Shown here: one piece after another, positions 1 to 7,098 of the stretch | How positions within the stretch are numbered: position 1 is the stretch's first letter | Layout: each line of letters opens with the position of its first letter | Source of the DNA: Thermocoleostomius sinensis A174 | Lineage (GTDB): Bacteria > Cyanobacteriota > Cyanobacteriia > Elainellales > Elainellaceae | DNA: 64,000 nucleotides | NCBI RefSeq assembly: GCF_026802175.1 | Contig: NZ_CP113797.1 | Location: 3,573,026 to 3,637,025 of the forward strand | Reading direction: 5' to 3' | Notes under the pieces: generated by a model | What the model saw: the letters and a program-made list of their open reading frames with translations, nothing else | Told to the model about the DNA's origin: nothing | Database searches by the model: none | Translations under genes and position numbers: made by a program

Positions 1-103
1 GACAAGAAGTATACACGAACTAATGCCCTTGAGACGGGGGTCGCTTGAAAACTTTATGCTCAACCAGTGGTTTCAGATACCGTCCTACAGATAACTTGAA
101 GCC

Positions 104-190
104 AGCTAACGGTGAAGTGCAGTGGTGGCGGATCAACTTTGCTCCCCTACAGCCAGAACTCACCAATCCGTTGCAACAGCGTTGTTAGCT
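104..190. other. attC-type integron recombination site (site A)
   Basis: The site is bounded by AGCTAAC (104-110) and its exact complement GTTAGCT (184-190), with a partly complementary inner arm (GTGCAGTGG against the complement of CCGTTGCAAC). This R-box/L-box layout over 87 bp matches attC sites of integron cassettes. The inner arms pair less well than in the other attC sites of this window, so it may be degenerate. It is the leftmost attC visible, and the array probably continues outside the window. Confidence 0.6.
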
Positions 191-461
191 CAGCGACGCA
201 CCGTGCTGCTTCGCAGATACCGCAAGGGTCGCCCTTCAACTACGCCTCACTCACAATCTCCTGTCCGGTTTTGGGATCACCGATCGCCCCTCGCTATCGC
301 CCTCACTAACCATGTTCTGGGTGCTTTCGCAATCACAGCTAACCCGCAAACCACGGCCTCAACTGACAACCTTCTGGGCGGTTTCGGGCTGACCGATCAC
401 GCTAAAGAACGAGTGCAAGGTCTGGCTTACCCTACCGATAATCCTCAAGTACGAAGAGGGT
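191..461. other. non-coding stretch between attC A and vapC
   Basis: No convincing gene. Open frames here have no family resemblance and a composition typical of non-coding DNA. It holds two degenerate copies of a unit of about 35 bases (near 309-345 and 367-405, each starting with AACC and containing TTCTGGG), which may be relics of older cassette ends. The 103 bases to the left of attC A also show nothing recognisable. Confidence 0.4.
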
Positions 462-860
462 TCAAGGCTGAAAACGAAAGTTTTGAAGGGGACGCACTTG
501 GGCAATGACTTCAAAGTCACGATCATTGTGAATCAGAAGCAAATTGTTTTCCAGTGCTGCTTGAGCAATACAGCAATCGATTGGGCTGCGAACAGTAAGT
601 CCTTGACGGCGTAGATCAAAGTAGATACGGGCTGCTGATTGCCAAAACTGATTTGTAAGCTCAACGTAATCCTGTGTTTCGAGGTAAGTGGAAAGGAGAT
701 CTCATTCTTGCTCATTCAAGCTGCCTTGAAGCAGTTCAAGTTGAGTAAATCGAGTGAGTAAAACTTCTCGATTGGCAATCAGGGTTTTGAGTTGCTGGCG
801 AACTTGACCACTGCGATCGCGGAAGAGGCTGATCCAAACGGATGTATCAATCAGCAACAT
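462..860 (-). pseudogene. vapC: VapC-type PIN-domain toxin, interrupted by an in-frame stop
   Basis: Read through the stop, this frame encodes a 132-residue PIN-domain ribonuclease, the toxin of a VapBC pair, which would cleave RNA unless bound by VapB. The acidic residues sit in MLLIDTSVWISLF at the N-terminus, LELLQG, RSPIDC and HNDRDF near the C-terminus. At 702-704 a TGA stands where the family usually has Trp (Glu-Gln-Glu-[Trp]-Asp-Leu-Leu); a single TGG to TGA change explains it. The truncated product keeps about 52 residues and lacks two of the acidic positions, so the toxin is probably dead. The start overlaps the end of vapB by 14 bases, as is usual for such operons. Confidence 0.82.
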
Positions 861-1059
861 GACGAGTTTCGCGCAGAGCTTTATGGTCGAAATCTGGAGT
901 GAACTGAATTTGCCCCGCGAGGTCGAGAAGGTTTTTCTTGCGGCGCGATCGCACAAATTCTTGCAGAGCGAGTTTAATCAGTTCTTCTTGAGTGGTGAGA
1001 TTGGTGAGTTGAAAGGCTTCGTTGAGAAGGGATTCGTCGAGATTGAGAGTGATTTGCAT
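847..1059 (-). CDS. vapB: VapB-type antitoxin
   Basis: A 70-residue protein of the VapB antitoxin type. The N-terminus (MQITLNLDESLL) is a short beta strand plus helix typical of a ribbon-helix-helix DNA-binding domain. The C-terminal half (LDLAGQIQFTPDF) is the flexible segment that normally wraps around the toxin active site. It lies directly upstream of, and overlaps, the vapC reading frame. Because that toxin is truncated, VapB may now be a solitary regulator or may counter a related toxin elsewhere. The pair sits inside the block bounded by attC sites A and B, and toxin-antitoxin pairs are a common cargo of sedentary integrons. Confidence 0.8.
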   Translation of the reverse strand: MQITLNLDESLLNEAFQLTNLTTQEELIKLALQEFVRSRRKKNLLDLAGQIQFTPDFDHKALRETRHVAD

Positions 1060-1157
1060 AGGGTAGCTATTGGGAAATTGGTTTCAGAGGCAATTAGTTT
1101 TACTCTAGTGTAGCTACCCTCATTGTTACTTTTCCTAATTACTCTTCCTACAGTCCA

Positions 1158-1629
1158 TTAATTCACTACCGGCGGTGCTGGTGGCGGAATGAAACCTGAT
1201 TCTATCTTAAATGTGGAGTCTTGGAACGAAACGGCATCGCCCAGCGGTTCAATGAACAGATGAAATTCTCTATGGCGTATAAATCGGTTGGGAAAGTTGA
1301 AACATGCAAAAGACGATGCGGCAACATCTGAGTTGCCTGGTCGCCAAAAGAAAGTTGCATCCTCTGCAAATAGTCGATCTTGTGTTCCACTAAGAGGAGG
1401 ATTGCCTTCCTGCAACTTGAGCCGGAAATTTTGATGTCTTAAGTAATAGTTAGGGAAGTTATACTGATCTAAATGAAATGAGTCTATCATCCGCTAACCC
1501 TTGAACGATCTCAAACGTAGCATCGTTCTTATCCAACTCGCTGACAATAGGAGTGAGTTCCCCCAGAAAATTAGCATGACGTATAAAACGGTCAGAAAAA
1601 TTAATTGAACGTAAAGAAATAGTTGCCAT
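1158..1629 (-). pseudogene. AbfB/CBM42-like beta-trefoil protein with a frameshift
   Basis: Two overlapping frames together encode about 157 residues of AbfB-type repeats, the arabinose-binding beta-trefoil fold of family 42 carbohydrate-binding modules. The first frame starts at 1629 behind a good ribosome site (AAGGAAGA) and reads INFSDRFIRHANF ... DATFEIVQGLAD before a stop near 1466. The second frame carries YNFPNYYLRHQNFRL, DATFFWRPG, FNFPNRFIRHREFHL and DSTFKIESGF. The repeated F-P-x-R-[YF]-[IL]-R-H and D-A-T-F motifs are diagnostic. A one-base shift near 1470-1490 separates the frames. No signal peptide or catalytic domain is visible, so it would be a free lectin-like protein if functional. 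A sequencing error is the alternative explanation for the shift. Confidence 0.7.
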
Positions 1630-1674
1630 AGGTTCTTCCTTGCTAAAGAAAGATAGTGGATACGGAGCCAGGTA

Positions 1675-2190
1675 CTAACCAGGATTGTTAGCAATTGCCA
1701 ATCGTTCCGTCAGGACTTGATCTTCTTGTTGATAGATTGCCTTTTCTTTCTGAATAAACAAGCTGGCTAAAGCCTCATACGCTTCAGCCCATGCGGCAAT
1801 CACCTCATCGGTTGCAGCATCTTGCAAAACATCCTTCATCGCCTGCAACAACTTTTCACCAATCAGGGGATACTGCTCTGGCAAAATGCGAGTTGCAACA
1901 TGACGATGGGCAATGTGATCGACTGTCGCTGTTAATTTCTCCAAGCGATCGATGTGAGTGGCATAGGCATAAACAGCCGCTGCTAATTTGTGTGCCTGCC
2001 CACCGCCATCGAAATGCTGCATCCATGTATTTTCAAAACCCCGTCTGTAGTCAGGTCGCTCGGTAAAGGCAATTTCATACATTCGCCGCGTAATCTCTTC
2101 CCCTCTTTCTTTTAAAATCGGTGCCGTTGCTTTGACAATTTCGATCGTTTTTTGACTAACCATGACTGACTGCTGAATGGTTACGAACAT
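1675..2190 (-). CDS. single-domain globin related to flavohaemoglobin globin domain
   Basis: About 170 residues matching the haem domain of flavohaemoglobins. It contains SQKTIEIVKATAPILKERG, YAYATHIDRLEKL and the proximal-His segment IAHRHVATRILPEQYPLIGEKLL. The FAD/NAD reductase domain that follows in Hmp is absent, so it would bind haem and O2 or NO but needs an external reductase. The CD region (GFENTWMQHFDGGG) differs from the usual FN-distal-Gln pattern, so ligand chemistry may differ. Start choice is uncertain: GTG 2205, ATG 2190 and ATG 2163 are all possible and none has a strong ribosome site; homology begins near 2163. The C-terminal tail (EKAIYQQEDQVL...) is not recognised. Confidence 0.8.
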   Translation of the reverse strand: MFVTIQQSVMVSQKTIEIVKATAPILKERGEEITRRMYEIAFTERPDYRRGFENTWMQHFDGGGQAHKLAAAVYAYATHIDRLEKLTATVDHIAHRHVATRILPEQYPLIGEKLLQAMKDVLQDAATDEVIAAWAEAYEALASLFIQKEKAIYQQEDQVLTERLAIANNPG

Positions 2191-2220
2191 ATTTTTTCTA
2201 ATCACCGAGGGTAACTAAAC

Positions 2221-2290
2221 CCTTCGATGAAGTCGCACATTTTCTTGCCAAGTTAGAACAAAATCTTGCTATGACTTGGAAAAACTGGTT
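2221..2290. repeat. copy of the araC 3' end and flank (remnant of a second araC gene)
   Basis: About 65 bases resemble 3063-3130, which spans the last codons and downstream flank of the AraC gene (shared ATTTTCTTG, AAGTTAGAA and AAAATCTTGCTA blocks). On the minus strand the copy would encode a diverged end of an AraC-type protein (LTSFSK against NQFRKL). A tandem duplication followed by loss of most of one copy, or insertion of lysE between two araC-like genes, would explain it. Confidence 0.55.
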
Positions 2291-2355
2291 AAGCTTCGGC
2301 ACTTCTCAAGAGATGGCTGCCCTATAGAGGTTCTTGACCTATCCCATAACCTAAT

Positions 2356-2991
2356 CTACCCGCCTAACACAAATAGGCCATAGCCAAACAAGGCTGCGCC
2401 TGTACTACGATTGAGCCATTTCACTACAGTAGGATGAATGATGGGTTGAGATGTTCCGCAACGGACTCTTTTTAGCCAGATGTGTAATAGTGTGCAAGTG
2501 CTAGAGAGCAGCAACCACCATACTACCGAACCGCTAAAAACGCCTAAGCTTAATATCACAGCGTGAAGCGAGTGATGAGTAGACTTAATACCCGATAAAA
2601 TCACGATTGCCAAAAAGATAGGAACAGGATCGGCAAGCGTCAACGCCAACATTGAACCGTAGCGATTGAGCAATTGCTTACCCTGAACTGAGGTTGGTTG
2701 AGATGTTGGCAATGTTAGGGCAATTTTGCAGGCGATCGCACAAAGCAAAATGCCTGCCAGAATTCGCAGCCCGTTTTGATACTGCTCTAGAAATGGCGCG
2801 ATCGAAGCCGCTCCCATCCCTGCAATCAGACTATAGAAGCCGTCTGCTGTAGCAACTCCCAACCCAGAAACCACACCACACCACCAACCTTCTGCAAAGG
2901 TGCGCCGGATGCACAAAATGCTAATTCCCCCAATTGGAGCCGCTGCTGCTAAGCCGATCGCACACCCTTTGAAATAACTAAGACTCAGCAT
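2356..2991 (-). CDS. LysE/RhtB-family amino-acid exporter
   Basis: A 211-residue polytopic inner-membrane protein of the LysE translocator family. The N-terminal helix carries the family-typical small-residue and proline motif (AIGLAAAAPIGGISILCIRRTF), followed by G-x-x-x-G-LG-V-A-T-A-D-G. About six hydrophobic segments are visible, and the length is usual for the family. Such proteins export basic or neutral amino acids or analogues; the substrate cannot be told from sequence. An AraC-family regulator gene lies 118 bases upstream in the same direction, and an inverted repeat occupies the gap, suggesting they act together with the regulator controlling efflux. Confidence 0.85.
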   Translation of the reverse strand: MLSLSYFKGCAIGLAAAAPIGGISILCIRRTFAEGWWCGVVSGLGVATADGFYSLIAGMGAASIAPFLEQYQNGLRILAGILLCAIACKIALTLPTSQPTSVQGKQLLNRYGSMLALTLADPVPIFLAIVILSGIKSTHHSLHAVILSLGVFSGSVVWWLLLSSTCTLLHIWLKRVRCGTSQPIIHPTVVKWLNRSTGAALFGYGLFVLGG

Positions 2992-3010
2992 AAATTCATG
3001 TTGCTAACCC

Positions 3011-3038
3011 TGAGCAAGAAAGTAGATAGTATTGCTCA
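3011..3038. promoter_or_regulatory. inverted repeat upstream of the lysE-like gene
   Basis: Perfect 7-bp arms TGAGCAA (3011-3017) and TTGCTCA (3032-3038) lie 20-47 bases upstream of the exporter start and just downstream of the AraC gene. Centre spacing of two helical turns fits an operator for a dimeric regulator. A weak terminator is the alternative; there is no T-run. Confidence 0.35.
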
Positions 3039-3109
3039 AGTTGCAATCACTTTAACCAACAGCTTCAGTGAAATCGCCCATTTTCTTGCGAAGTTAGAAT
3101 AAAATCTTG

Positions 3110-4018
3110 CTACAACTTGCGAAACTGGTTCGGGTTCATCCCAGTGTATTGGCGAAAATACTTGGCAAAATGACTCTGATTGGCAAAGCCGCAATCCAAG
3201 GCGATCGCAGTAACAGTTCGCTCTGTTTGCTTGAGTAAACGCTTTGCCTGTTCTACTCGTTGGTGAATGAGATACTGATGAGGTGATACTCCAGTCGATC
3301 GCTTAAATAGATGACAGAAGTAGTACTGGCTCATGCCAAGTTCATTTGCAATGTCACTTAGAGATATGTCTTCACTTAAATGCGCCTGAATATACTCAAT
3401 AGCTTGCCTGAGCTTTTGTTTCGACAACCCATCTTCATAGTCTTGAAAATGATGGCTACAGGTAGAGTAGTGACGCAGCAGATGAGCCGATAGCGCCGTT
3501 GCCATTGAATCAGCATAGAAACGACTACCTACTCTGTCTGCTTCTAAACCTGCCTTGAGTGCTAAACCAATGTGGTGAATGAGTGGGTCAGCTTTTTTCA
3601 TTATCGGCAACAATTCGACACGATCGGGGTTCACCGATTCATGCGCGATCTGAGCCAGAAATACAGGCTCTAAATAGCACTGCATCCATTCCATTACTTG
3701 ATAATGAGAATGAGAATGAAATCCATAAGGCAAAGTAGCGGGAAAGATCGCAATACAACCACCGCGATAATCTTTTTCTTGAAACGAAACTACTTGAGAT
3801 CGTCCCTCCAGGACAATGTCGTAATTAACTGCCTTATTCTTTAATGGAATTATGATCAGGTGTTGAGAGTTGGATATTTCAGACAGACAGGCTAAGGGTT
3901 GGCGATAATGAATAAGCTGGATGTTGTTCCAACTCGATTGAAAACTGGTAAGCACCGGTGGGCTTGGCATCAACTTTATCCATTCAGCACAGTCAATAAC
4001 CAAAGGTTGTTCTGGCAT
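3110..4018 (-). CDS. AraC-family transcriptional regulator
   Basis: About 302 residues. The C-terminal ~100 residues form two helix-turn-helix motifs of the AraC/XylS type (DISLSDIANELGMSQYYFCHLFKRSTGVSPHQYL and AIALDCGFANQSHFAKYFRQYTGMNPNQFRKL, cited here as positions near residues 210-302). The N-terminal ~180 residues lack a recognised sensor motif but contain a cupin-like stretch. The ATG at 4018 is chosen because GGAGG lies 8 bases upstream; an open frame continues to 4111 without such a site. It precedes the LysE-type exporter in the same direction. It lies within the block between attC sites A and B. Confidence 0.88.
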   Translation of the reverse strand: MPEQPLVIDCAEWIKLMPSPPVLTSFQSSWNNIQLIHYRQPLACLSEISNSQHLIIIPLKNKAVNYDIVLEGRSQVVSFQEKDYRGGCIAIFPATLPYGFHSHSHYQVMEWMQCYLEPVFLAQIAHESVNPDRVELLPIMKKADPLIHHIGLALKAGLEADRVGSRFYADSMATALSAHLLRHYSTCSHHFQDYEDGLSKQKLRQAIEYIQAHLSEDISLSDIANELGMSQYYFCHLFKRSTGVSPHQYLIHQRVEQAKRLLKQTERTVTAIALDCGFANQSHFAKYFRQYTGMNPNQFRKL

Positions 4019-4268
4019 GATTGCCTCCAGTTCATGATTGATGCCTGTCCGCTGATATAGTTCTAGTTTCACCCTTAACTTGGAACTTCCACCCGCGAAC
4101 CCCATTGCCATCCTACTAAAATTTCATCAGGAACAAAAAATGTTTTGGAGCTTGTAACTTCGCTTAACCTCTCGCGTATATCAACCACCAACCCCCAGCG
4201 ATCGCCTCCTGCTAATTTTCGTACTCACTGACAACCTTTAGGACGAATGCACAGTCATATGTGGAGCT

Positions 4269-4348
4269 AGCTAACGGCTCAAATCAGCGGCGGCAGGCAC
4301 GCTCGAACTCAACACTAGTAGCTCTCGACCGTCCGCTGCATTTGAATT
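4269..4348. other. attC-type site B, left part, split by IS110 element 1
   Basis: The left R-box is AGCTAAC (4269-4275). CTCAAAT and CAGCGG on the left arm pair with CCGCTG and ATTTGA on the right arm (4335-4346) with single bulged bases, which is the classical attC stem with extrahelical bases. The right R-box is missing here. It is found 1.7 kb away at 6055-6064, beyond the insertion sequence. Joining 4348 to 6055 gives ATTTGAATT|GTTAGACC, a complete attC with the expected 3-base spacer. Confidence 0.88.
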
Positions 4349-4350
4349 AT

Positions 4351-4586
4351 GGGGGGACAGGACTGAAGCAGAGGGTGTAAGCTCAGCCTCAGGACTGGGA
4401 GACAGGGTGGGAGACGACCATGCATCGCGTGACACTTGATGTCTACTAACATATCGACTCGCCCCACCCTGTGCTTCTCTCGATAACGAATCCTCAGAGG
4501 ACGGTGCGACTACACCTGCCATAATCTTTTCGCCTGAGCAGAAGCAGTCCCAGTTGCATCACCAACTGTAGTTCGAGAATAACATC
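4351..4586 (+). ncRNA. candidate bridge (guide) RNA region of IS110 element 1
   Basis: IS110-type elements are known to encode a structured guide RNA in the non-coding end next to the transposase. Here a perfect 10-bp stem, ACAGGGTGGG (4402-4411) with CCCACCCTGT (4463-4472), closes a 51-base loop. The loop contains CTAACAT (4446-4452), the exact complement of ATGTTAG at the right insertion junction (6053-6059), where the attC R-box begins. This fits a right-target guide. A left-target guide is less clear. Transcription and exact RNA ends are not shown by sequence. Confidence 0.5.
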
Positions 4587-5843
4587 ATGAATCAGAACGT
4601 GTACGCTGCCTACATCGGGATTGATTGGTCTGACCGCAAACACGACATTTATCTTTACGATTGCACCACAGGTGAAATAGAAGAGTCTGTCATTGGCGCA
4701 CAACCGGATGCCATTGCTGCTTGGGTCAAGGGATTACGAAAGCGATACGGCAATGCTTTGTTGGCAGTGTGCTTAGAGCAGAAGCGCGGTCCACTGATTT
4801 ATGCGCTCTGCCAGTACGAAAACTTGGTGCTTTATCCGATCAACCCACGCACCGTTTCCAACTACCGCAAAGCCTTTCAGCCGTCTCGTGCCAAGTCAGA
4901 CCCAATTGATGCCCGCATCCTGGTCGAACTGCTGCAAAAGCACCAGGACAAACTTCCAGCCTGGCAGCCGGAAAGTGCTCAGATGCGAGCATTAAGGCAG
5001 TGGGTTGAATCCAGACGGATGTTGGTCGGTGAGAAGGTCCGTCTGAGCAATCGCAGGATTGCTGCGCTGAAGAATTACTATCCTCAAGTGTTGGATTGGT
5101 TTGAGGACAAGGATACTCAGGTATTTTGCGCTTTTGTTGAACGTTACCCCACGCTCAAGGACGCTCAAGCGGCGCCCCCAGAGGAATTAACTCAGTTTTT
5201 CCGCTCTCATCAAGTGATTCGTCGTAGTGCCATCACTCGTCGGATTGCACAAATTGCCGCCTCTGGCATTTCCTTAACCGAAGACCCAGGCATTGTCGAA
5301 CCGATGCAATGGCTCGTGCAAACCTTGATCGGTCAGTTAAAGCCGTTACTCCTACGCTTAACGGAACTGACGCTCAAGATCGATCGTTGTTTCACGGCAC
5401 TTCCCGATGCAGGTTGGTTTGCAGCCCTTCCTGGTGCTGGAGAACATCTGGCTCCCCGATTACTTGCAGCCTTTGGGGAAGAGCGATCGCGTTTTGACAG
5501 TGCCCAGCAGATGATGTGTTACTTTGGCATTGCCCCTGTTAGAGAGAGTAGTGGCAAGAAGAATTGGGTGCATTGGCGATGGAGTTGTCCGATCTTCTTG
5601 CGACAGACGTTTGTAGAGTGGGTCAATCAAAGCCGACATCATTGTGCTTGGGCACAAGCCTATTATCGAATGCAGCGAGCCAAGGGCAATTCTCATCCAG
5701 CAGCGATGCGGTCGTTAGCGTTCAAGTGGATACGGATTCTGTTTGGTTGTTGGAAGAATCGAGAGCCATATGATGAGGCGAAGTATGTTGCAGCATTACA
5801 GCGTAAGGGTTCGCCAATTGTAAAGTTGCTGGGGGCAATTTGA
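4587..5843 (+). CDS. IS110-family transposase (DEDD/Ser recombinase)
   Basis: 418 residues. The N-terminal RuvC-like DEDD domain has the acidic residues in YIGIDWSDRKHD, AVCLEQKRGP and KSDPIDARILVEL. The C-terminal Transposase_20 domain includes LPDAGWFAALPGAGEHLAPRLLAAFG and the RESSGKK segment that should carry the catalytic Ser. The usual length is 320-420 residues and both domains are intact, so the enzyme is probably active. It would cut and rejoin DNA under guidance of the element's non-coding RNA. ATG 4587 follows a structured leader. It is not closely similar to the second IS110 transposase at 8944-10005. Confidence 0.93.
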   Translation: MNQNVYAAYIGIDWSDRKHDIYLYDCTTGEIEESVIGAQPDAIAAWVKGLRKRYGNALLAVCLEQKRGPLIYALCQYENLVLYPINPRTVSNYRKAFQPSRAKSDPIDARILVELLQKHQDKLPAWQPESAQMRALRQWVESRRMLVGEKVRLSNRRIAALKNYYPQVLDWFEDKDTQVFCAFVERYPTLKDAQAAPPEELTQFFRSHQVIRRSAITRRIAQIAASGISLTEDPGIVEPMQWLVQTLIGQLKPLLLRLTELTLKIDRCFTALPDAGWFAALPGAGEHLAPRLLAAFGEERSRFDSAQQMMCYFGIAPVRESSGKKNWVHWRWSCPIFLRQTFVEWVNQSRHHCAWAQAYYRMQRAKGNSHPAAMRSLAFKWIRILFGCWKNREPYDEAKYVAALQRKGSPIVKLLGAI

Positions 5844-6024
5844 GAAGGAAATTCAGTTTTTATTGGAGATAAAGTAGGAAAGATTAAAGAGATAGAAAAT
5901 GCAACAAAAATAGGAACGAATGGTTGATTCTGAAGCATACTATTATGCACATTTTCAGAGCCAACCTACAATCGTTTGTCTAAGTTTCAAAAGCCGAGAA
6001 GCCAACTGAAAAAGACTCAAAAAC

Positions 6025-6636
6025 TTACTTGACCCCATCCTCCTCAGAGGCTATGTTAGACCGCGATTTTGAATTCTTCAACTGTGTCCGCTGTCTAGAA
6101 AACTCTGTGACTTCCTGATACGACCGGAATCGCTTTGCTTCTCTTACATCGGTAGGGCTGTTATAAGTATAAATTCCAAGTTCTGATTTCAACGATAGTT
6201 CCAACTGCGCCATCTTTTGAATGAACAAATGTCTAGTTTCTGAATCGTTAAAATACACTTGAATATCCTGATTCGATCTCCTCATTAAATTGAAAACTTC
6301 TTCACGAAAATGGTATAGCAACTTCCCAGTGTCTGATCCAAACAAAATAGAGTGCCTGCTATCCCATTCCTGCAATTTTTTTAAGAAGCCTACTATTCGT
6401 TCTTGAGTAACCTCCTCGTACTGAATTACTTTCTTAAATTCGCTCAAGTATTGGTATAAATCTGGATAGTGTTCAAGCCTCTTCTCAAATAGCCTCAAGC
6501 TAAAATCTTGATGAATTTCTGCGCGAAGCTTTTCTACCTCGATGTTAGCTTGCCTCCGGCTTGTAAAAAACGAGATCAGCACTGAAACGATAACTCCTAT
6601 TAATGCTATAGATGCAGCAATGACCTCTTTACCCAT
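6025..6636 (-). CDS. single-pass membrane protein of unknown function (integron cassette gene)
   Basis: 203 residues. A transmembrane helix at residues 5-26 (VIAASIALIGVIVSVLISFF) is followed by a positively charged stop-transfer (TSRRQ) and a mostly helical cytoplasmic domain of about 170 residues. No family is recognised. The gene fills the cassette bounded by attC C on its upstream side and attC B downstream. The last nine codons and stop lie in the IS110 element, so the native C-terminus was probably different. The R-box GTTAGACCGC at 6055-6064 now encodes part of RSNI. Confidence 0.65.
   Translation of the reverse strand: MGKEVIAASIALIGVIVSVLISFFTSRRQANIEVEKLRAEIHQDFSLRLFEKRLEHYPDLYQYLSEFKKVIQYEEVTQERIVGFLKKLQEWDSRHSILFGSDTGKLLYHFREEVFNLMRRSNQDIQVYFNDSETRHLFIQKMAQLELSLKSELGIYTYNSPTDVREAKRFRSYQEVTEFSRQRTQLKNSKSRSNIASEEDGVK
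6055..6064. other. attC site B, displaced outer R-box
   Basis: GTTAGACCGC is the exact reverse complement of GCGGTCTAAC at 6839-6848. In an integron the first bases of a cassette come from its own attC R' and must pair with that attC's R''. This 10-of-10 match shows that 6055-6847 is one cassette and that this R-box belongs with the stem at 4269-4348. Confidence 0.85.
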
Positions 6637-6841
6637 GTTTTAGCTCCAATTAAGCTGAAATACTTATCCTCTTGTTCTACTAGTTCGGCATACTCAACCG
6701 AAAGCTCCGATGTATTTCTTTGCTTATACAAGCTCCATCTTAAATTAGAGCATTTTCACTGTGATTGCCTAGTCAGTAATTTATCGCAAGGCTGAACACT
6801 TTACCGATATTTCCTAACAATGCTTCGCCCAAAGACTAGCG

Positions 6842-6927
6842 GTCTAACGACAAAGCTCACCAGCGGCAGACAACTTTTGAGTCCCAGTCAAGATCTCTGC
6901 TCCGTCCGTTGCAGCGCAGTGTTGGGC
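6842..6927. other. attC-type site C
   Basis: The site is bounded by GTCTAAC (6842-6848) and GTTGGGC (6921-6927); both fit the R-box consensus RYYYAAC ... GTTRRRY exactly. Inner arms CACCAGCGGCAG and CCGTCCGTTGCAGCGC pair imperfectly. The rest of the 6637-7098 gap holds another RYYYAAC-like TCCTAAC near 6812 and an AT-rich stretch (7020-7075) that presumably carries the promoter of the next gene. Confidence 0.82.
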
Positions 6928-7098
6928 TGCTTTCGGCACAAACTCAGAGGGGTTAGGAGCTTATCAAAACTTTAAATGCCAGTTTCAACGCTGAAAAGCT
7001 TGTGAGCTAGAATGAACAGCCAATCCTAATATCAATCTGACTTCCAAGCCGTTTTATGAGACAATATAGTACAAGTGGACTGAATCGAGATTGATAAG

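Larger units (their letters stand above)
4349..6054 (+). mobile_element. IS110-family insertion sequence 1, inserted in attC site B
   Basis: The element is delimited by the two halves of attC B: ...TTTGAATT to the left and GTTAGACCGC to the right. Ends are certain to about 2 bases, because AT occurs at 4349-4350 and 6053-6054. It is about 1.7 kb long, with 236 non-coding bases before the transposase gene and 211 after it. No terminal inverted repeat is seen, as expected for IS110. The insertion lies one base from the integron G^TT recombination point. It also changes the end of the neighbouring cassette gene at 6025-6636, whose last codons lie inside the element. Confidence 0.85.

Noticed and set aside
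1675-1700. CTAAC...GTTAG palindrome as another attC
   Set aside because: The arms are separated by only 8 bases with no L-boxes, and it lies at the globin gene end.
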